Below are positions 34,143 through 48,004 of a stretch of 64,000 nucleotides of DNA, in pieces. Below the pieces are notes generated by a model. That model was not told the origin of the DNA, made no database searches, and saw only the letters and a program-made list of their open reading frames with translations. Where the stretch lies: contig CM049306.1 of the NCBI GenBank assembly GCA_026874595.1, positions 16,515,019 through 16,579,018 on the forward strand, written 5' to 3'. Each line of letters begins with the position of its first letter. Position 1 is the first letter of the stretch. The stretch comes from Sipunculus nudus (Eukaryota; Annelida; Sipuncula; Golfingiida; Sipunculidae). The position numbers and the translations under genes are program-made.

Positions 34143-37100
34143 GTAAGGAAATCTTTCAACTACCCTAAGTAAGTATATATTTAAAGTGGTAGTTTATGCT
34201 TTCCAGCGTCATCACTGCAATTGGATTTCATTTACCTGACGACCAGGTAAGCGCACCTACCTGGGCACTTGTACTAACCCGGCCGGTGATGCGAATTCAA
34301 ATTCCTGACATGTTACAAATGAACGCGCCGTGGGTTATCAGCTTATGAGTGGTTCCCTTAATTAGAATGCACAGATAACCGCTACTCTCAATAGTTCAAC
34401 AAAAGTTGTTAAACATGTCATGTAATTAATGATATATATATTATCATTGCAGTTGAAATTTTGTCTAAATAATTCATTCAAATTACAAATGACACACTAT
34501 TTTAAATGTATTTTTATTACATCAATTTAGTGAATGTTTTGTACTTCAAAGTCAAATGACAAGTATTAGGCCTTAATCATGTTTATACTATACAGGATTA
34601 TAAATTAAAAATATACTAGTAAAATTTTGAGTGGGAGTATTTACTGTTTTACATATGGAATAATTTCCATTTACATATATTAAATATATCTATAATTGGA
34701 CTAAATATATATATTGTATGCTCCATTGTGTCTGCTATTTTTTTATAGTCCTATGGCATATGACAACACATCTTATGATTTACAGCATTCTCCATGTATA
34801 TGTTCATTTTGACACTGATACAAAATCGTCAAAATGATTTGGTTATTATTTTTGAGAAAGAGAGAAGTGGTTGTGATTTTACAAATTCCATAACAGTAAG
34901 ATACTACATGTTATATGCCTCTGTTAAAACTTCTGTGATAATATGTGCCCCTCCTAAAGAAAAACAGGGTATTAAGTCAATCAGTTTCTTGGAAGCATAT
35001 ATTCATATTATCAAAACTTTGCAGTGTCTGTTAGCCGTGACAGCTCGACTCAGTAGGCAATCGGATAATTGGGCTGGTAAGCCTACTCCAGTCGTGATAC
35101 AAGTTATATCTAGGAATGTATCGCAGTGGTCTTGCATCAGGTTGCATTCATATTGTGGTAAACGGCCCATAATCTCAATATTATGCTAAAAATAATGAAT
35201 CTACACAATAGTATACATGTGAGCTCACAACCCAAACTGAAACACCATTTCCATGGACACGGGTAATTTCCTGTATCGCCTGCAAGCTGCCTGCGTCCTG
35301 TAACCCATGCAAGCCATGCTTGTGTCCATGCAGTCATAAATTCAACAAACACACCAAAGGCTTTACCAATGTGCTGGGTTAAAACGGAACTTTTCTCGCT
35401 CATGTTTGGTATTATTAGAAAGTACACAAAAAATGCTAACGATTGGGCTGGTTTATGTTGATTGACAGTTTACCTGTAGGCCATGAAGCATTGTCAGAAA
35501 TGACAAAAATATTTGCATCTTCATTAATGCATTCCTCAGACATAGATGTCATGACACTCTGACGCTAGTAATCTGGTCGTAATGCCAGAGGGTCGATATG
35601 ACGCTAAGTGTCTGTAGTCTAAGTTTACTGTAGTCTAAGTCTAGGCCCATATTTTGCTCACTGGTATGGACCTTTACTGTATATTGACTGTCATAAATAA
35701 ATACAAAGGGAGTGTAAACAGATTATCAAACTCTTCAAGTAGAGGTTTATCCATTTGTGTAAAAATAAATACAGAGTTATTTCTGCAGTGATATTTCACA
35801 ACTTTTCCCCTTGGATATAGAAACAATAAAATTAGACAGTTACAGACTCATTGCACCTGGAATTATCATTTAAAATTTCAATGCCAAACTTTAGCATTTT
35901 CCATTGGGGATATACTTTGATTTAATGTGAAATTTTATGTACCAGACATTTCCAGTGTCACATGAATATCTGCAGTGCAGTTTAAGATTTAAAGTTTAAG
36001 TGTTAAAGAAAACATTATTTGGAGTGTTTGTGGATTTTTTATGAACAGAAATACTTTATGACAGATCAAATCTTTATAGCCACCATGGTCATTAAGATAT
36101 AAAGATGCACATTCCTAATCAGCATTATTGACTCATTTTGTAAACTACCACTGTCAACCATCCTTAAGTCTTTACTGTGGTATATTTAAATACAGTGTGA
36201 GAAGGAACATTCTGTAATAAAAGAGACCAAACCCTCTTGTTGAATTATCAATCATCATCAGAATCATCATCACATGTATAGGGAGCTAATGTAGTTTAAT
36301 TTTCAACAAGATCATGAAGCATAAATTTATATTGATACAATATAAATATATATATATAAATAGAAGAGCCTTAATATTATTCTTTTAATATACATGTATC
36401 TTTGATCTCATTTGTGAAAGTCAGGCTTGTACAATACAAACTCACTGTGAGCTAATGACACTCAGAATACAATGTAACATGTACAGTCTGATTAAATAGG
36501 CTTGGCCTGACCTAAATATGTAATCACAGATCAAATAAATGTGATTGTGACTGTTTGTCAGGGAGGGAAGGCCTTCAGGTTGGTATTATTTAGTTCTGGA
36601 AGTGATCACAGTATGAGATAAAACCACAAGATCACGGATATAAAAACAACAGGTAATTTCATTTGTACTACTTGTAGACATGGTTCACTGTGCAGTAGTA
36701 CTCTACTTTTTTATCAGTCACATTATACAAATATGTGATCAGCTCTAGTTGCTTTCAGTTTAAAATGTTAGTGAATAGCACTGAAGGTTGGTTTTTACCT
36801 TGTATTCAGGAACAAAATCTTGGAATCTTTCATTTTGTTCTCCAGTTATATGTCCTGCGATTATATTTTAATATAAAATTGCACTTATTTTATACTTTGT
36901 GACATGTATCACTATATAGCCCAAGGTCTGTTCTTCCCATTTACACACTTGATGATATAGATATTGTCACTGTTGACAAAAAAACAGCAGTGCATGGATG
37001 TTTTTATTATATACTTGTATACTTATGTCATCTGTTTTAGACAACATGATCCATGAAATTGCCTGCATAAACTTAGGTGTCTTTATGAATAGAAGTCCTG

Positions 37101-39853
37101 TAAAAGGCACAGTAATTGCAATGTGAAACTGATGGTCTAATTTGTTTTAAAGTTTTGGAAAATTTAGTTGAGAAGAGCTATGCGAAAATCATGAAAATGG
37201 TAAATATTGTTTATATCATATATTATGTAAGGTTCATCTAAAGGTATTATGGTTTTAAAAAGGTTATGAAACTAACAAAAAAGCTGCAAAATCAAAAACA
37301 ACAATTATGCTTGTGGGGACTGTCCCAGTTTGCTGAAAAATGTCAGGGGCACTACAAGGGAAATTACAGTAAAATAAGCGTCAAGTTTGTCATTTTGTAT
37401 TCAAAATGTTTGATGAAAAAATTTATGCATTCAGAGGGAAGCAGCATTTATGTGACAATTAATCAAACAGAAATGTTCTTTTTGTGGTGGATTAATGTCT
37501 GGATGCAGGTGGCTGCCCACCTGAGTCAGACATGTCATTTTCTCTGTGCTGGCCCTGTGTTTATAATTGCTCAGGAAATGACTCAGTCACAGAGTCCTTC
37601 ACATAAAGTGGGTCCCCTCAGGACATGAGACAGGTGTTGATGGGATAACGTACCACTCCTCAAACATGAGAACTTAAGTCTGTACATCAGATCTGTATAG
37701 CAGCTATTCTGAGTGATAAATCCTGTAACCTATCGCTTTTGTTGGTAGAAAACCCTCTTTACTACAAATGAAAAGGTGCCCAGGTAGACAGACCTTCACA
37801 AAGGTCTTACATGGGAACTACTGGATGTGTTTATTAGTCCTTGCGTGTCACTTGAGTCACCAGTGCACTGAACCCTGGAAACAGGTAATTATTTAGGAAA
37901 ATTGCTTCTCTGGTTCATGAAGGGTTAAAGGTGGACTTATATTGGAGACCATGTTGTGTGGAACATCATCAGTTGAATGTGAAACATATAAATGTGGAAG
38001 AAATGGGAATATTATATTTGCACCGATTTGTATCAGGTGTTTCAATTCAGACAAGTCTGTCCAGTGTGGGATTACTTGTTAGAAGTTAGCACAGATCCTC
38101 AGACAATATAAACATTAAAAGTTATGATTGTTAAACATTAACTATATTAAATATAATATATTTTTAACATTATTCATGAACTTTTGAGATATTTTTAACA
38201 TTATTCATGCATTTATTTTTGATAATTGATTTAATTATTGTGATCAGTAATATTTTCATATAATACATATAAAATTGAAAGAAAATGGTATACTTTGCAA
38301 AATTTCTGCTGTTTTACACTGATGTATTTATTTATATACATCCATGTATGTTAGTGTTTGTGTAGTCAACAATAAGCCAAGTGCCCCAAGTCAACATGGC
38401 CTGGCCTCAATATATGGACATGGGTCCTGGGGGTGGAAACCATTCATCACAAGTCATCTTATTAGATTAATTTTGCAACATGTGTCTACACAATATTAGA
38501 GTATTGTTGACAGACTGTTCAACAGGCCTGCTTGTGACAACAGTGATTGTGTTCAGGGAATGGCCTGTTTCTGTACTGTGTTTATGTACACATGACACCT
38601 CAGGAGTAGGGGAGTCTCTTAACTACAGAAGTAAGTTATTCCCTGGAGAGCCAGTTATATTGCAGCAAAATATCATATACATTATAGAAGTAAATTCTCA
38701 GATATGAAAAAATTTAATTTTCACTGGTTTATAAAAAAAATTTGATTGACCTGTTATTTCAAATTTTTATACAAAAAATAAATCTGTTATTTTGCTTTAA
38801 GTTCACTATCATGAGAAGTCCAGTACCTTAAGACAGCAAAATTGGAGATTAACGTTGATGTATGCCAGTAATTACATAAACAATGAAAATAAAATTGATC
38901 AATGACATGCTGACTCTCATTCTCACAGAATTTAATCATTAAAGTGCCAAATGATTTTGTTTGACTCCTGTGAATTTGTGTTGTTATTGAATATTTAATA
39001 TTAAGTCTACTTATAAGGTCTGTCATATCTCATTATCTTGATGTTCAAACTAAAGAGATGGTTTAATTGATAGATATAATGATAACAATACACAGATGGT
39101 GAAGTATTACTCATTAATGGTTTAATGGGCGAAAAAAAGTTTATGTATATGTGAACCCAGTAGCTGCAGCTGGAAAGGTCAGACAACTTTCAATAATTTG
39201 TCATCATTGATCTATGTGACACAAAGCATTACTTTATATATGTCTGCTGTTCCCTACAGTGGGTTCCTTGCTCACTCAAGTGGAACACACAAAAAAGAGA
39301 TATCTTGTTCCAGTCTACATACCCTTTATTGTAGGTGGTAATGAGTGTCATCCATTCAGACATAGCCCAGGCATGACTGATAGTACAGGGATCAGACCCT
39401 GGGATGTTCTGGTGGATTTTAGCATTGTTGGCATCACAACACACCTGTGGCATTTCTGGCCACCTACGTGACATAGGGGTGTGCTGGTCCTGTTTGAGTT
39501 TACTGGTAACCTGCACTGATTAGATGGCCCAGGGAGTGTTCACTCACATCTACCCACACAACAAGGATTACTATATACTTTACCATATGTTGCAAGCATA
39601 AATTTCATAGGTGATTCTTTGGTGATTATATGGCCAAGATAACCAAACACAGGTATATTGTTGTTTATATAGTTCATTCAGTAAGGGCAGCAGTGCTCTT
39701 GTGTATTAAATGTTATAAATGGTTGCCAACACATAGTTAGGCCTGCTATATTTTCAGTTTATGGATTTATTTTCTGTTAAAATGTGTATAAAGAAAAATG
39801 ACTAAGACTTGTTTCAGGGTCTCAAACCTGGGAAAATTATATGAGTAAAATGG
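34143..39853. other. Non-coding, probable intron of the plus-strand gene
   Basis: AT-rich sequence without recognised repeats or convincing exons. Frames of 96-131 codons at 34794-35427 and 37266-37628 lack protein-like composition or splice context. Confidence 0.45.
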
Positions 39854-42037
39854 GTTTTTAGCTCAGCTGACTATAAGTCATCTGAGCTATAGTCGTGGTC
39901 CATTGTCCGTCGTCTGTCCTGCCGTCCGTCCGTCCATCTGTCCGTAGATGTGGCACATTTTGAAACCGTAAGACCTAGGAATTCAAAATTCGGCATAATG
40001 TTAGATGTCCCCAAGATCTCCAAGATTTTTTCTTCTATATAGTTCCTATGTACATACCAGAAATAAGGTCTGTATTATATAATTTAAAAAAGTTATGGGC
40101 TCAAACATAATGCATTTTGTAAAAAATCAGGAAAGATATTTGATCACTTAACACAAAACATGTTAAAACTAAGGACTTTTTCCAGTAATATAACTTTGAT
40201 TAATTAAAATTAAATTGTATACCCAAAATTAGATCAAAATATTTTAAATTTTTTAAAATATTAGCAAAACTAAAAAATTGGTACCTTAAATTTTGCCCAA
40301 CTTTGGCCACGGCACGTTTTTTCCTGTAAGTACTGTGGATTTAATTTTCACAGCATGTACACATAAGGATTTAATCTTTTAAAAATCTGAAATTTGAAAA
40401 TAAAAGCTGCAAAATTAGGCTAGTCATTAGATTTTTATGGAGGCTCTTGTTGTATTCCTTTACATTGTCAAGCAGTCCACTTTGATCACTGTAGGTCATT
40501 CAGTGCAGCTCTCTATGCTACCCAGGCTGTTGGCATAATGTTAGATGTCCCCAAGATCTCCTACCAAGCTGAAAACTGGGTCTTTGCGACTTTGTTCCTT
40601 TGAGAATTTAAGTAAAAACCTCAATTTTTTATTAAAAACCTATTTACACACTTCAGGACTGCCTAATATTAAAACCACTCAGCTGTTTTTCCTCATATTT
40701 AACATAAATATTCCTCTATATAGTTCCTATGTACATGCCAGAAATAAGGTCTGTATTATATAATTTAAAAAAGTTATGGGCTCAAACATTATTCTTTTTT
40801 TTTTAAATCAGGAAAGATATTTGATCGCTTAACACAAAACATGTTAAAGCTAAGGACTTTTTTCCAGTGATATAACTTTAATTAATGAAAATTAAATTGT
40901 ATACCCAAAATTAGATCAAAATCTTTTAAATTTTTTAAAATATTAGCAAAAATAAAAAAATTGTACCTTAACTTTGGCCAAGGCACGTTTTTTCTTGTAA
41001 GTACTACTGTGGATTTAATTTTCACAGCATGTGCACATAAGGATTTAATCTGTTAAAATCTGAAATTTGAAAATAAAAGCTGCAAATTTAGGCTAGTTAT
41101 TGAATTTTTTTTGGAGGCTCTTGTTGTATTCCCTTACATTGTCAAGCAGTACACTTTGTTCACTGTATGTCATTCAGTGCAGCTCTCTAAGCTGTTGGCA
41201 TAATGTTATGCAATCCCATCACTAGGGCAAGCCCTCTCTCCACAGAGCTGAGCTTGATCAGGCTGTCTGCAGTTGATACCATACCACAGGGAGCCTTTTT
41301 CTCCCCCCCCCCAAAAAAAAAAAACCCATTCTGTTGACAGACCTGTACTATGAACTAGATGAATCTTAAAATTAACATTTTTTCAGCAACAAGCAGTAAC
41401 AATGGAGACCCCTTCCCCCACTCACCCCTTCAATACACAGGACTAATAAACAAGATGAATCTTATAATTTTAATGTTAAATAAATTCTTTTTGATGAGAC
41501 TTGGACAATTTTGATTTTTTTAAAAAAATAAATTTCAGGAATTTAATCCTTATATTCAAATGTGATAAAATATTAGGATCTAATGTAAGTGCTAACTGAC
41601 AAGATTTAAGAAGATATTAATACTCTGAAGCATTTCATTCATATTTCTTAAAGTTGGCGGGGCCAAGGTGTGAATAACACTGTTAACTTAGTATTAAAAT
41701 TAGGAATATAGATCAAACTTTTGTGGGATGAATTTTTGACTCATATGGCCATATATTTAACTTTTGAAAACTTAATTACTTCACACATTATTTGTTTATG
41801 AAATGTTACTTTTATATAACACTTACCATAGGCCTATTTGTTCCCTTGGTGCATCAGTAAATGGTTTAGCTCATGTCCATTATTCTATAATTTACAGAGT
41901 TTCATTTTAGCAGGGCCATTTTCTCATAGCTTTTATAATGATAATATATGAAAAACCAAAAGAAATAAAAATATTTTGGAGTTACTAATATTTTCCAAAA
42001 TTCAGCTGAGCGATGTGACCCATGGGTCCCTTGTTTA
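39854..42037 (+). mobile_element. GTCCGTC-family long non-autonomous element, copy A
   Basis: Left end: TTTTTAGCTCAGCTGACTAT, a 29-nt hairpin AGCTCAG-C-TGACT/ATA/AGTCA-T-CTGAGCT (39860-39888), then GTCCGTCGTCTGTCC-type repeats. Right end CAGCTGAGCGATGTGACCCA followed by TGGGTCCCTTGTTT (42004-42037). The internal block of about 550-680 bp starting near CATAATGTTAGATGTCCCCA occurs twice (39998 and 40531). No coding frame. The GCTCAGCTG word is inverted between the two ends. Confidence 0.75.
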
Positions 42038-43645
42038 TATTCAAAAATAGGTCATTCTGATTTTTTTTATTCCAGTAAACCAAATGTTTGCAGATAATTA
42101 TGGATTCAAATTCCAGTTGAAGGGTACAAAACATTATATACAATCCCCTTGAAATTCATTGGACAGTCTCTCTGTAAGCAGTTGATTTGTCTGGAAGTCC
42201 CAATTGCATAAATTCTGGTAAGTCAAAACCATTAGTAATCACTAATGGAGTTCTGATAGCAGTCCCTTCTGTCTTTAATATTCTAGGTCATGAGTCATTC
42301 AAGTTACACACATAAGAATATCCAATATATGGAACTGTTGACAGGAGAATACAGACTATATGTACACAGTCAGTTCCAGTAGAAATGTATATCATGTTTG
42401 CTGCTTGGGAGATAGATAGATACTGTGGTCGACTTCTTGTTCTTGTCAGGGTTTCAAATTCGCAGAAGATGAATCATCTTGAAAATGAATCTTCATTAAC
42501 ATTCATTTATACTCACTGGCATATCAAGGCAAAAGTTTAATGTAATTAATATTATGAGAAATGTTTATGTTATCCTTAAATCACAGATTGATATTTGGAA
42601 TCGTTTACATCACCTGCTATACTGAACAAGAGTTTTGATGTTGTCAGGGTCCTCCTCAAACAGTAAATATTTTTAGAAACATATTCAGTAGTTCATTCAA
42701 GAATGGATACAATCTTGTGTAGTTTACTGGATGGTGAAATCCTGTACAAATCAAACCCTTGTGGAACATTGACAAAAAAGAAATCAAGAAATTTTAACCT
42801 CGCGAATATGAAGCCAACCGTTGTATTGTGGTAAATTACTATTTAGTTAATAACAAAAATGGAGAACAGATAGATCTGTTTCTTCTGGAAGTAGGTTTTA
42901 TATACAGACTGGCCACTTTAAAAGAAGCCTGAGGTACAGATATCTGAGAATAAATTATATTTATTACAATACCTTTTCAAAACTCAAAATGACAGTACAG
43001 AAACAGTATGTTTCATATCATTGTGAAAGATGAAAGTACACACATGCAAGTAATATTATCATAAATGACACATGTAAGTGATATTATCATATATTTTCAT
43101 TTGAAAAATGTGTCACAAGGTAAAAATTAGCCACAAATATTTATAATCAGTATTCACTAGTACATAGTTTATGGTTTATACCTATGTTAACATAGGTTGA
43201 GTATGAGTGGCAGAACATGTTCCATGTACTTGATGCCAGCATGCTTCAGTGGGTCTGTGCTTTTATCAGGACAGAAACACTGTGATGTTGTATAGATTTC
43301 TTCAAATATCATTCATCATTAGAAAGTGTGATGCAGGTACATTTATAAACATATACTGACACATATCCACATACTGGACACACTTCTTGTAAAAAGTATC
43401 ATATGGGGACAATTTTCACCTGTCTTTGATGTTTATGATTTAGACTGTATATACTAATAGCATGCCTGAGTAGTTAACATTCTGGTACATAAGTTCCTGG
43501 CCATCCACATTTCAGTGAAGAACCATAATACCTGACCTGTCACTGACCCCATGAGGTTACAGATACATCATTCCATAAGGGATCCATGGGCCTTCACACA
43601 CCTTGGTCAAGTCATGCACTCGATCCCTCTTTGTTTTAACTCTGT
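42038..43645. other. Non-coding, no feature recognised
   Basis: Unremarkable AT-rich sequence between two elements of one family; no exon seen. Confidence 0.45.
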
Positions 43646-46290
43646 TTTTTAGCTCAGCTGACTATAAGTCATCTGAGCTATAGTCGTGGTCCATTGTCCG
43701 TCGTCCGTCCGTCTGTCTTGCCGTCCGTCCGTCCGTCCTTCTGTCCGTCCGTCTGTAGATGTGGCACGTTTTGAAACCGTAAGACCTAGGAATCCAAAAT
43801 TCAGCATAGTGTTAGATGTCCCCAAGATCTCCTACCAAGCCGAAAACTGGGTCTTTGCGACTTTGTTCCTTTGAGAAATTAAGGAAAAACCTCAATTTTT
43901 TATTAAAAACCTATTTTCACACTTCAAGGCTGCCTAATATCAAAACCACTCATCTGGTTTTCCTCATATTTACCATAAATATTCCTCTATATAGTGCCTG
44001 AAATTATGTCTGTATTATATAATTTAAGAAAGTTATTGGCCAGAACATAATGCATTTTGTAAAAAATCAAGAAAGATATTTGATCACTTAACACAAAACT
44101 TTTTAAAGCTATGGACTTTTTTCAAGTAATATAACTTTAATTAATCAACATTAAATTGTATACCCAAAATTAGATCAAAATCTTTTAAAATTTTTAAAAT
44201 ATTAACAAAAATAAAAAATTGGTACCCTAAATTTTGCCTAACTTTGACCATGGCACGTTTTTTTCCTGTAAGTACTGTGGATTTAATTTTCTCAGCATGT
44301 TTTTGTTAGCATTTTGTCTGTTAACACCAAAAATTTGAAACCAGTTGATCAAAAACTGTAGATTTTATTCAAGTTTTCAAGCACCATGTAACATATTGTT
44401 TACATCAGGCTAGTGTTATGCAGTTTGCAAGAGCTCAGCTCCCCAGCCTAAGCTCTCAGTTCCTAAAATTTGGCATACAATTAGATGTCTCCAAAATTCC
44501 CTACCATGCCAAGAATTTGGTCACTAGGACTTAATACCTTTGAGATATTAATGAAAAACTTCATTTTTCAATTAAAAACCCATTGTTACACTTCAATACT
44601 GCCTAATATCAAAACCACTGATCTGACTTTAATCATATATAATATACATGTTTTTCTATACATTCTCTGTGCACATGCCAGAAATGATGTCAGTATTGTG
44701 TAATTGTTTTAAGTCATGGGCCCAAACATAATGCACTTTGTAAAAAATCAAGAAATATATTTACTCCCTTAACAAGGGGCTTGCTGGAGATTTTTTTGTC
44801 AGGGATGTAACATTATTTAATCAAGATTCAATTGAATACCCAAAATTAGTTCTGAATTTTTTAAATTTTATAAGTTATTAGTATAAATATAAAATTAGTA
44901 CCTTAAATTTTGCCCAACTTTGACCATTTCACTTTTGTTTCATGTGAGCTCCGTTTATATAATTTTCATATCATGCACACATAAGGATTTTAGCTTTTTA
45001 GTTTAGAAAGCTGAAAGAAATTGGCCAAAAATTGTAGCTTTTATTAATGTTTTTATGAGACCATGTCAGACCTTGGCTCTCTCCAGCCACTCTTGAGTCA
45101 CCTGTATGTTGACCTTGTTGAACTTTCAGCAAATTATGCACCCTTGAGGTGAGGCATATTCTGGGGCAGCAAGGCAGCTTATGGCCAGCCACAGTTGATC
45201 CAGGTGTCCATCCCAACTCATCTAGTAGTTTTAACCAACAACATAACAATAAACAATAAATTAATCAATTTTTATTGGTTTTTATTAACAAATTAAAGAA
45301 AAATAGAAAAGGAATTTGTTAGTTTATAATAATAGAGAATTAACTCGCAGTTACTGATGATATAAGAATCTTGTATCGATGGATAGAATGTCACATATTC
45401 CAAATAACACCATGCAGTCACCTATGGCATTTTTCAGTTCAATTTTAATAATAAAAAAGTTAATCATATTATTCATTACTAATCATTAGGGATCATATGA
45501 AGGAAATTAATGATAGACAAAGATGCAGTTGATAATATTAATCTAGATATCTACTGTGTCTAGTGTGTACATTGATGTGAAATTTGTCCAAAATAAATAT
45601 ATCATATTTATTTTTTTTAATATAAATAAAAGCAATAAAACCAGGTACTTATGATCATTATTTAAATGTGTGAATTTTGTACATTCTGGATTCTCAGCAC
45701 CATTGTTTGGTGAAAACTGAATAAATACCAGACATGGTGGGAATACTTTGCAATTGTATTTAAATAAGAATATGAATATGTACTCCATTATAAAATTTCT
45801 TGCATAAAGAATGGAAATTCAGGTAAAAATGAAAGTATATGAATACCAGTGCAAATACTTTCCAAATTTATTCATGAATGCATTCATGAATATATTCTTT
45901 AATATTATTTTAATAATCATTTCAGTTATATTTCATTTTAAAAATCATACGATTCTCTTATTATTTTTAATAAAAATTATATCTGGGACAATATTTGTAA
46001 TTTTTTTAATAAATAGTTAAACTCTTATATTATATGTTCTGCTTATAAGTTATATGGCCAAGTCAAAATCTGTGTGACAATAGTACTCCATTTGTTAATA
46101 AAATAAAGGAAATCAGTTCTCTTCTCTGTCTCCAAAGGTACTATTAAAATCATACATAAGCTTAACAACAACAACTCATAAAACAGCTTATACTTATTAC
46201 CACACAAAACCAGCATGTGTCTCATTTCAAAATCATATTTTTTATCATATATAACAGCTGAGCGCCGTGACCCATAGGTCCCTTGTTTTT
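43646..46290 (+). mobile_element. GTCCGTC-family long non-autonomous element, copy B (full length)
   Basis: Left hairpin AGCTCAG...CTGAGCT at 43651-43679 followed by a GTCCGTCCGTC block. Right end ACAGCTGAGCGCCGTGACCC then GGTCCCTTGTTTTT up to 46290. At 2.6 kb it is the most complete copy and serves as the reference for the shattered reverse copy at 19058-29273. Positions 44703-44706 are the empty counterpart of the 23669-25132 insertion. Confidence 0.8.
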
Positions 46291-46383
46291 ATAGTATCTT
46301 GAGGGTAGTTCTGTAAGTGTAGCAGGGCAGTATCAAGAACTTTCTATTATTATAATTATTATGGTTTTAATATTTTTAGTTTT

Positions 46384-46421
46384 ATTATTATTAATATTAT
46401 TATTATTATTATTATTATTTA
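46384..46421. repeat. (ATT)n microsatellite
   Basis: TTATTATTAATATTATTATT and further ATT units. Confidence 0.9.
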
Positions 46422-47861
46422 TGCTGACATGCAGTTATGTTCAGGCATAGAAATGGCTTTTGTTCATTGTTTCAAGGGTTGGAAACTCCTAATTCTAAAT
46501 CCAGGCAGTTCTTTACGAGGTCTCTTTGGAAATCCAAAATTAGTCTCAGTCAGGATTTTAAAAAAAGGAACAGCTTTCCATTGGTTCAAATGGTCAAACC
46601 AGTAGTAGTGAGATGCCAGTGTTGTGGAATCCTTGGTTATTTCCTCTTTTCACATATAAGAATACATTATGTATGTGACCTCACAGTTGTGCAAGGTGTG
46701 GATCTAACATAACCTTGTTAGATGGGAACATTTACTAAATACTTTGTGCGATGTCTATAAAAATGTCAGCATTAATTTTGTCAGGGTTTTAACAATGGAA
46801 ATTGTCTTGGATTATATCTCATAATAAGAATAACATATGATTTGATACATCAGGAATCTTGATTAAAGATGGTTATTGGGAATTTTAAGTTTTTACATGA
46901 ACTACATTAATAGGTTCATGAAACCTTTTTGAAAGTATTAGGTAATATCTGAGAATTCAGTTGTATCTGAAATAAGATGTGAAGATGAAATATTCTGAAG
47001 AACTGTTATAAATGCCTTTTATTGTACCAGATGTTACAGAACATTAAATTAATTGAAATGTTGGTCTCTTTTAGCACAAAATGATTCACAGTTTACAATA
47101 TCTGTTTGAAGATAGTCAGAAATCATACAGGTGTCATTTAAAGTTTATTTGAATGTTTTACATCAATTGCATAAATTCATTTGAATTTTGCTGATTACTT
47201 GATCAAAATGTATAAAGTGAAGATGATAAAGCTTCAACAAGAAATGAAAGGTTTCTGTGTAATAAAATGACCAAGAACTTGGCAAGCACTGTTTGTTATG
47301 AGCAGAGCGTGCATCGTGAGTTTGTGAATTCAGATTGTTTGTGACCTTTTTATGGAAATACTAAAATGATTATGATATATAACTGTAATGCTGTGGCCCA
47401 CACAGACATCTTGTTGCTTTGATTTACATCACAAAACATCACCAGCTGGTGTTGGTGAATGGGAACATCAAGTCCTCCACAGTGAACCATCATTGCATGC
47501 ATAAATGACTAACTGACTGCCTGGAATATGTGTTTGTGAAATTCTGCCAGAAATGATATATACTGTATTTATTAGATTTTAATCAGCTCAGGCTGCATAT
47601 ATATCTGGGTTAATTCTATAAATTATTGGTGATTACATGGCTTACAAGACTACCTGCAGTAGCCTTTTGATGAAAATATTATTTAATTATTTGTAATTTG
47701 CTGTATAACTTTTATCTTTGGGGCACTGTGTAGTGTATACTAATGAATCAATGTTTATAACTGTATTTAACCAGATCTGTCTTTAGTGGTAGAGGTGTTG
47801 TGATAGACCATGTATTAAAATCACACATTTTCACAACATTCACTTCTTTGAATCCCAACAG

Positions 47862-48004
47862 AATCTGAGTACAATGATGATGATGAAGATCTCCTACTTA
47901 CAGGTGATGACCAGGTGACTTGGCTAACTATGGATGCCTCAGTTAACTTGGTACAGTGTACAGAAGATGAGTTTGACTCTAGTGTCACCACCATGGACCT
48001 TCAG
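47862..48004 (+). CDS. PH-domain gene exon A (acidic segment)
   Basis: Acceptor CCCAACAG|AA, donor CTTCAG|GTAGGC. Encodes SEYNDDDEDLLLTGDDQVTW and on to SSVTTMDLQ. The first in-frame ATG is at 47915, but the open frame before it is protein-like, so translation probably starts in an upstream exon not identified here. Confidence 0.75.

Noticed and set aside
34794-35427. 131-codon plus-strand and 96-codon minus-strand overlapping frames
   Set aside because: No domain, no splice support, hydrophobic low-information sequence; considered as first exons of the plus gene but could not be joined to exon A with confidence.
37266-37628. 120-codon plus-strand frame
   Set aside because: Composition and lack of splice context or recognisable motif suggest a chance frame in non-coding DNA.
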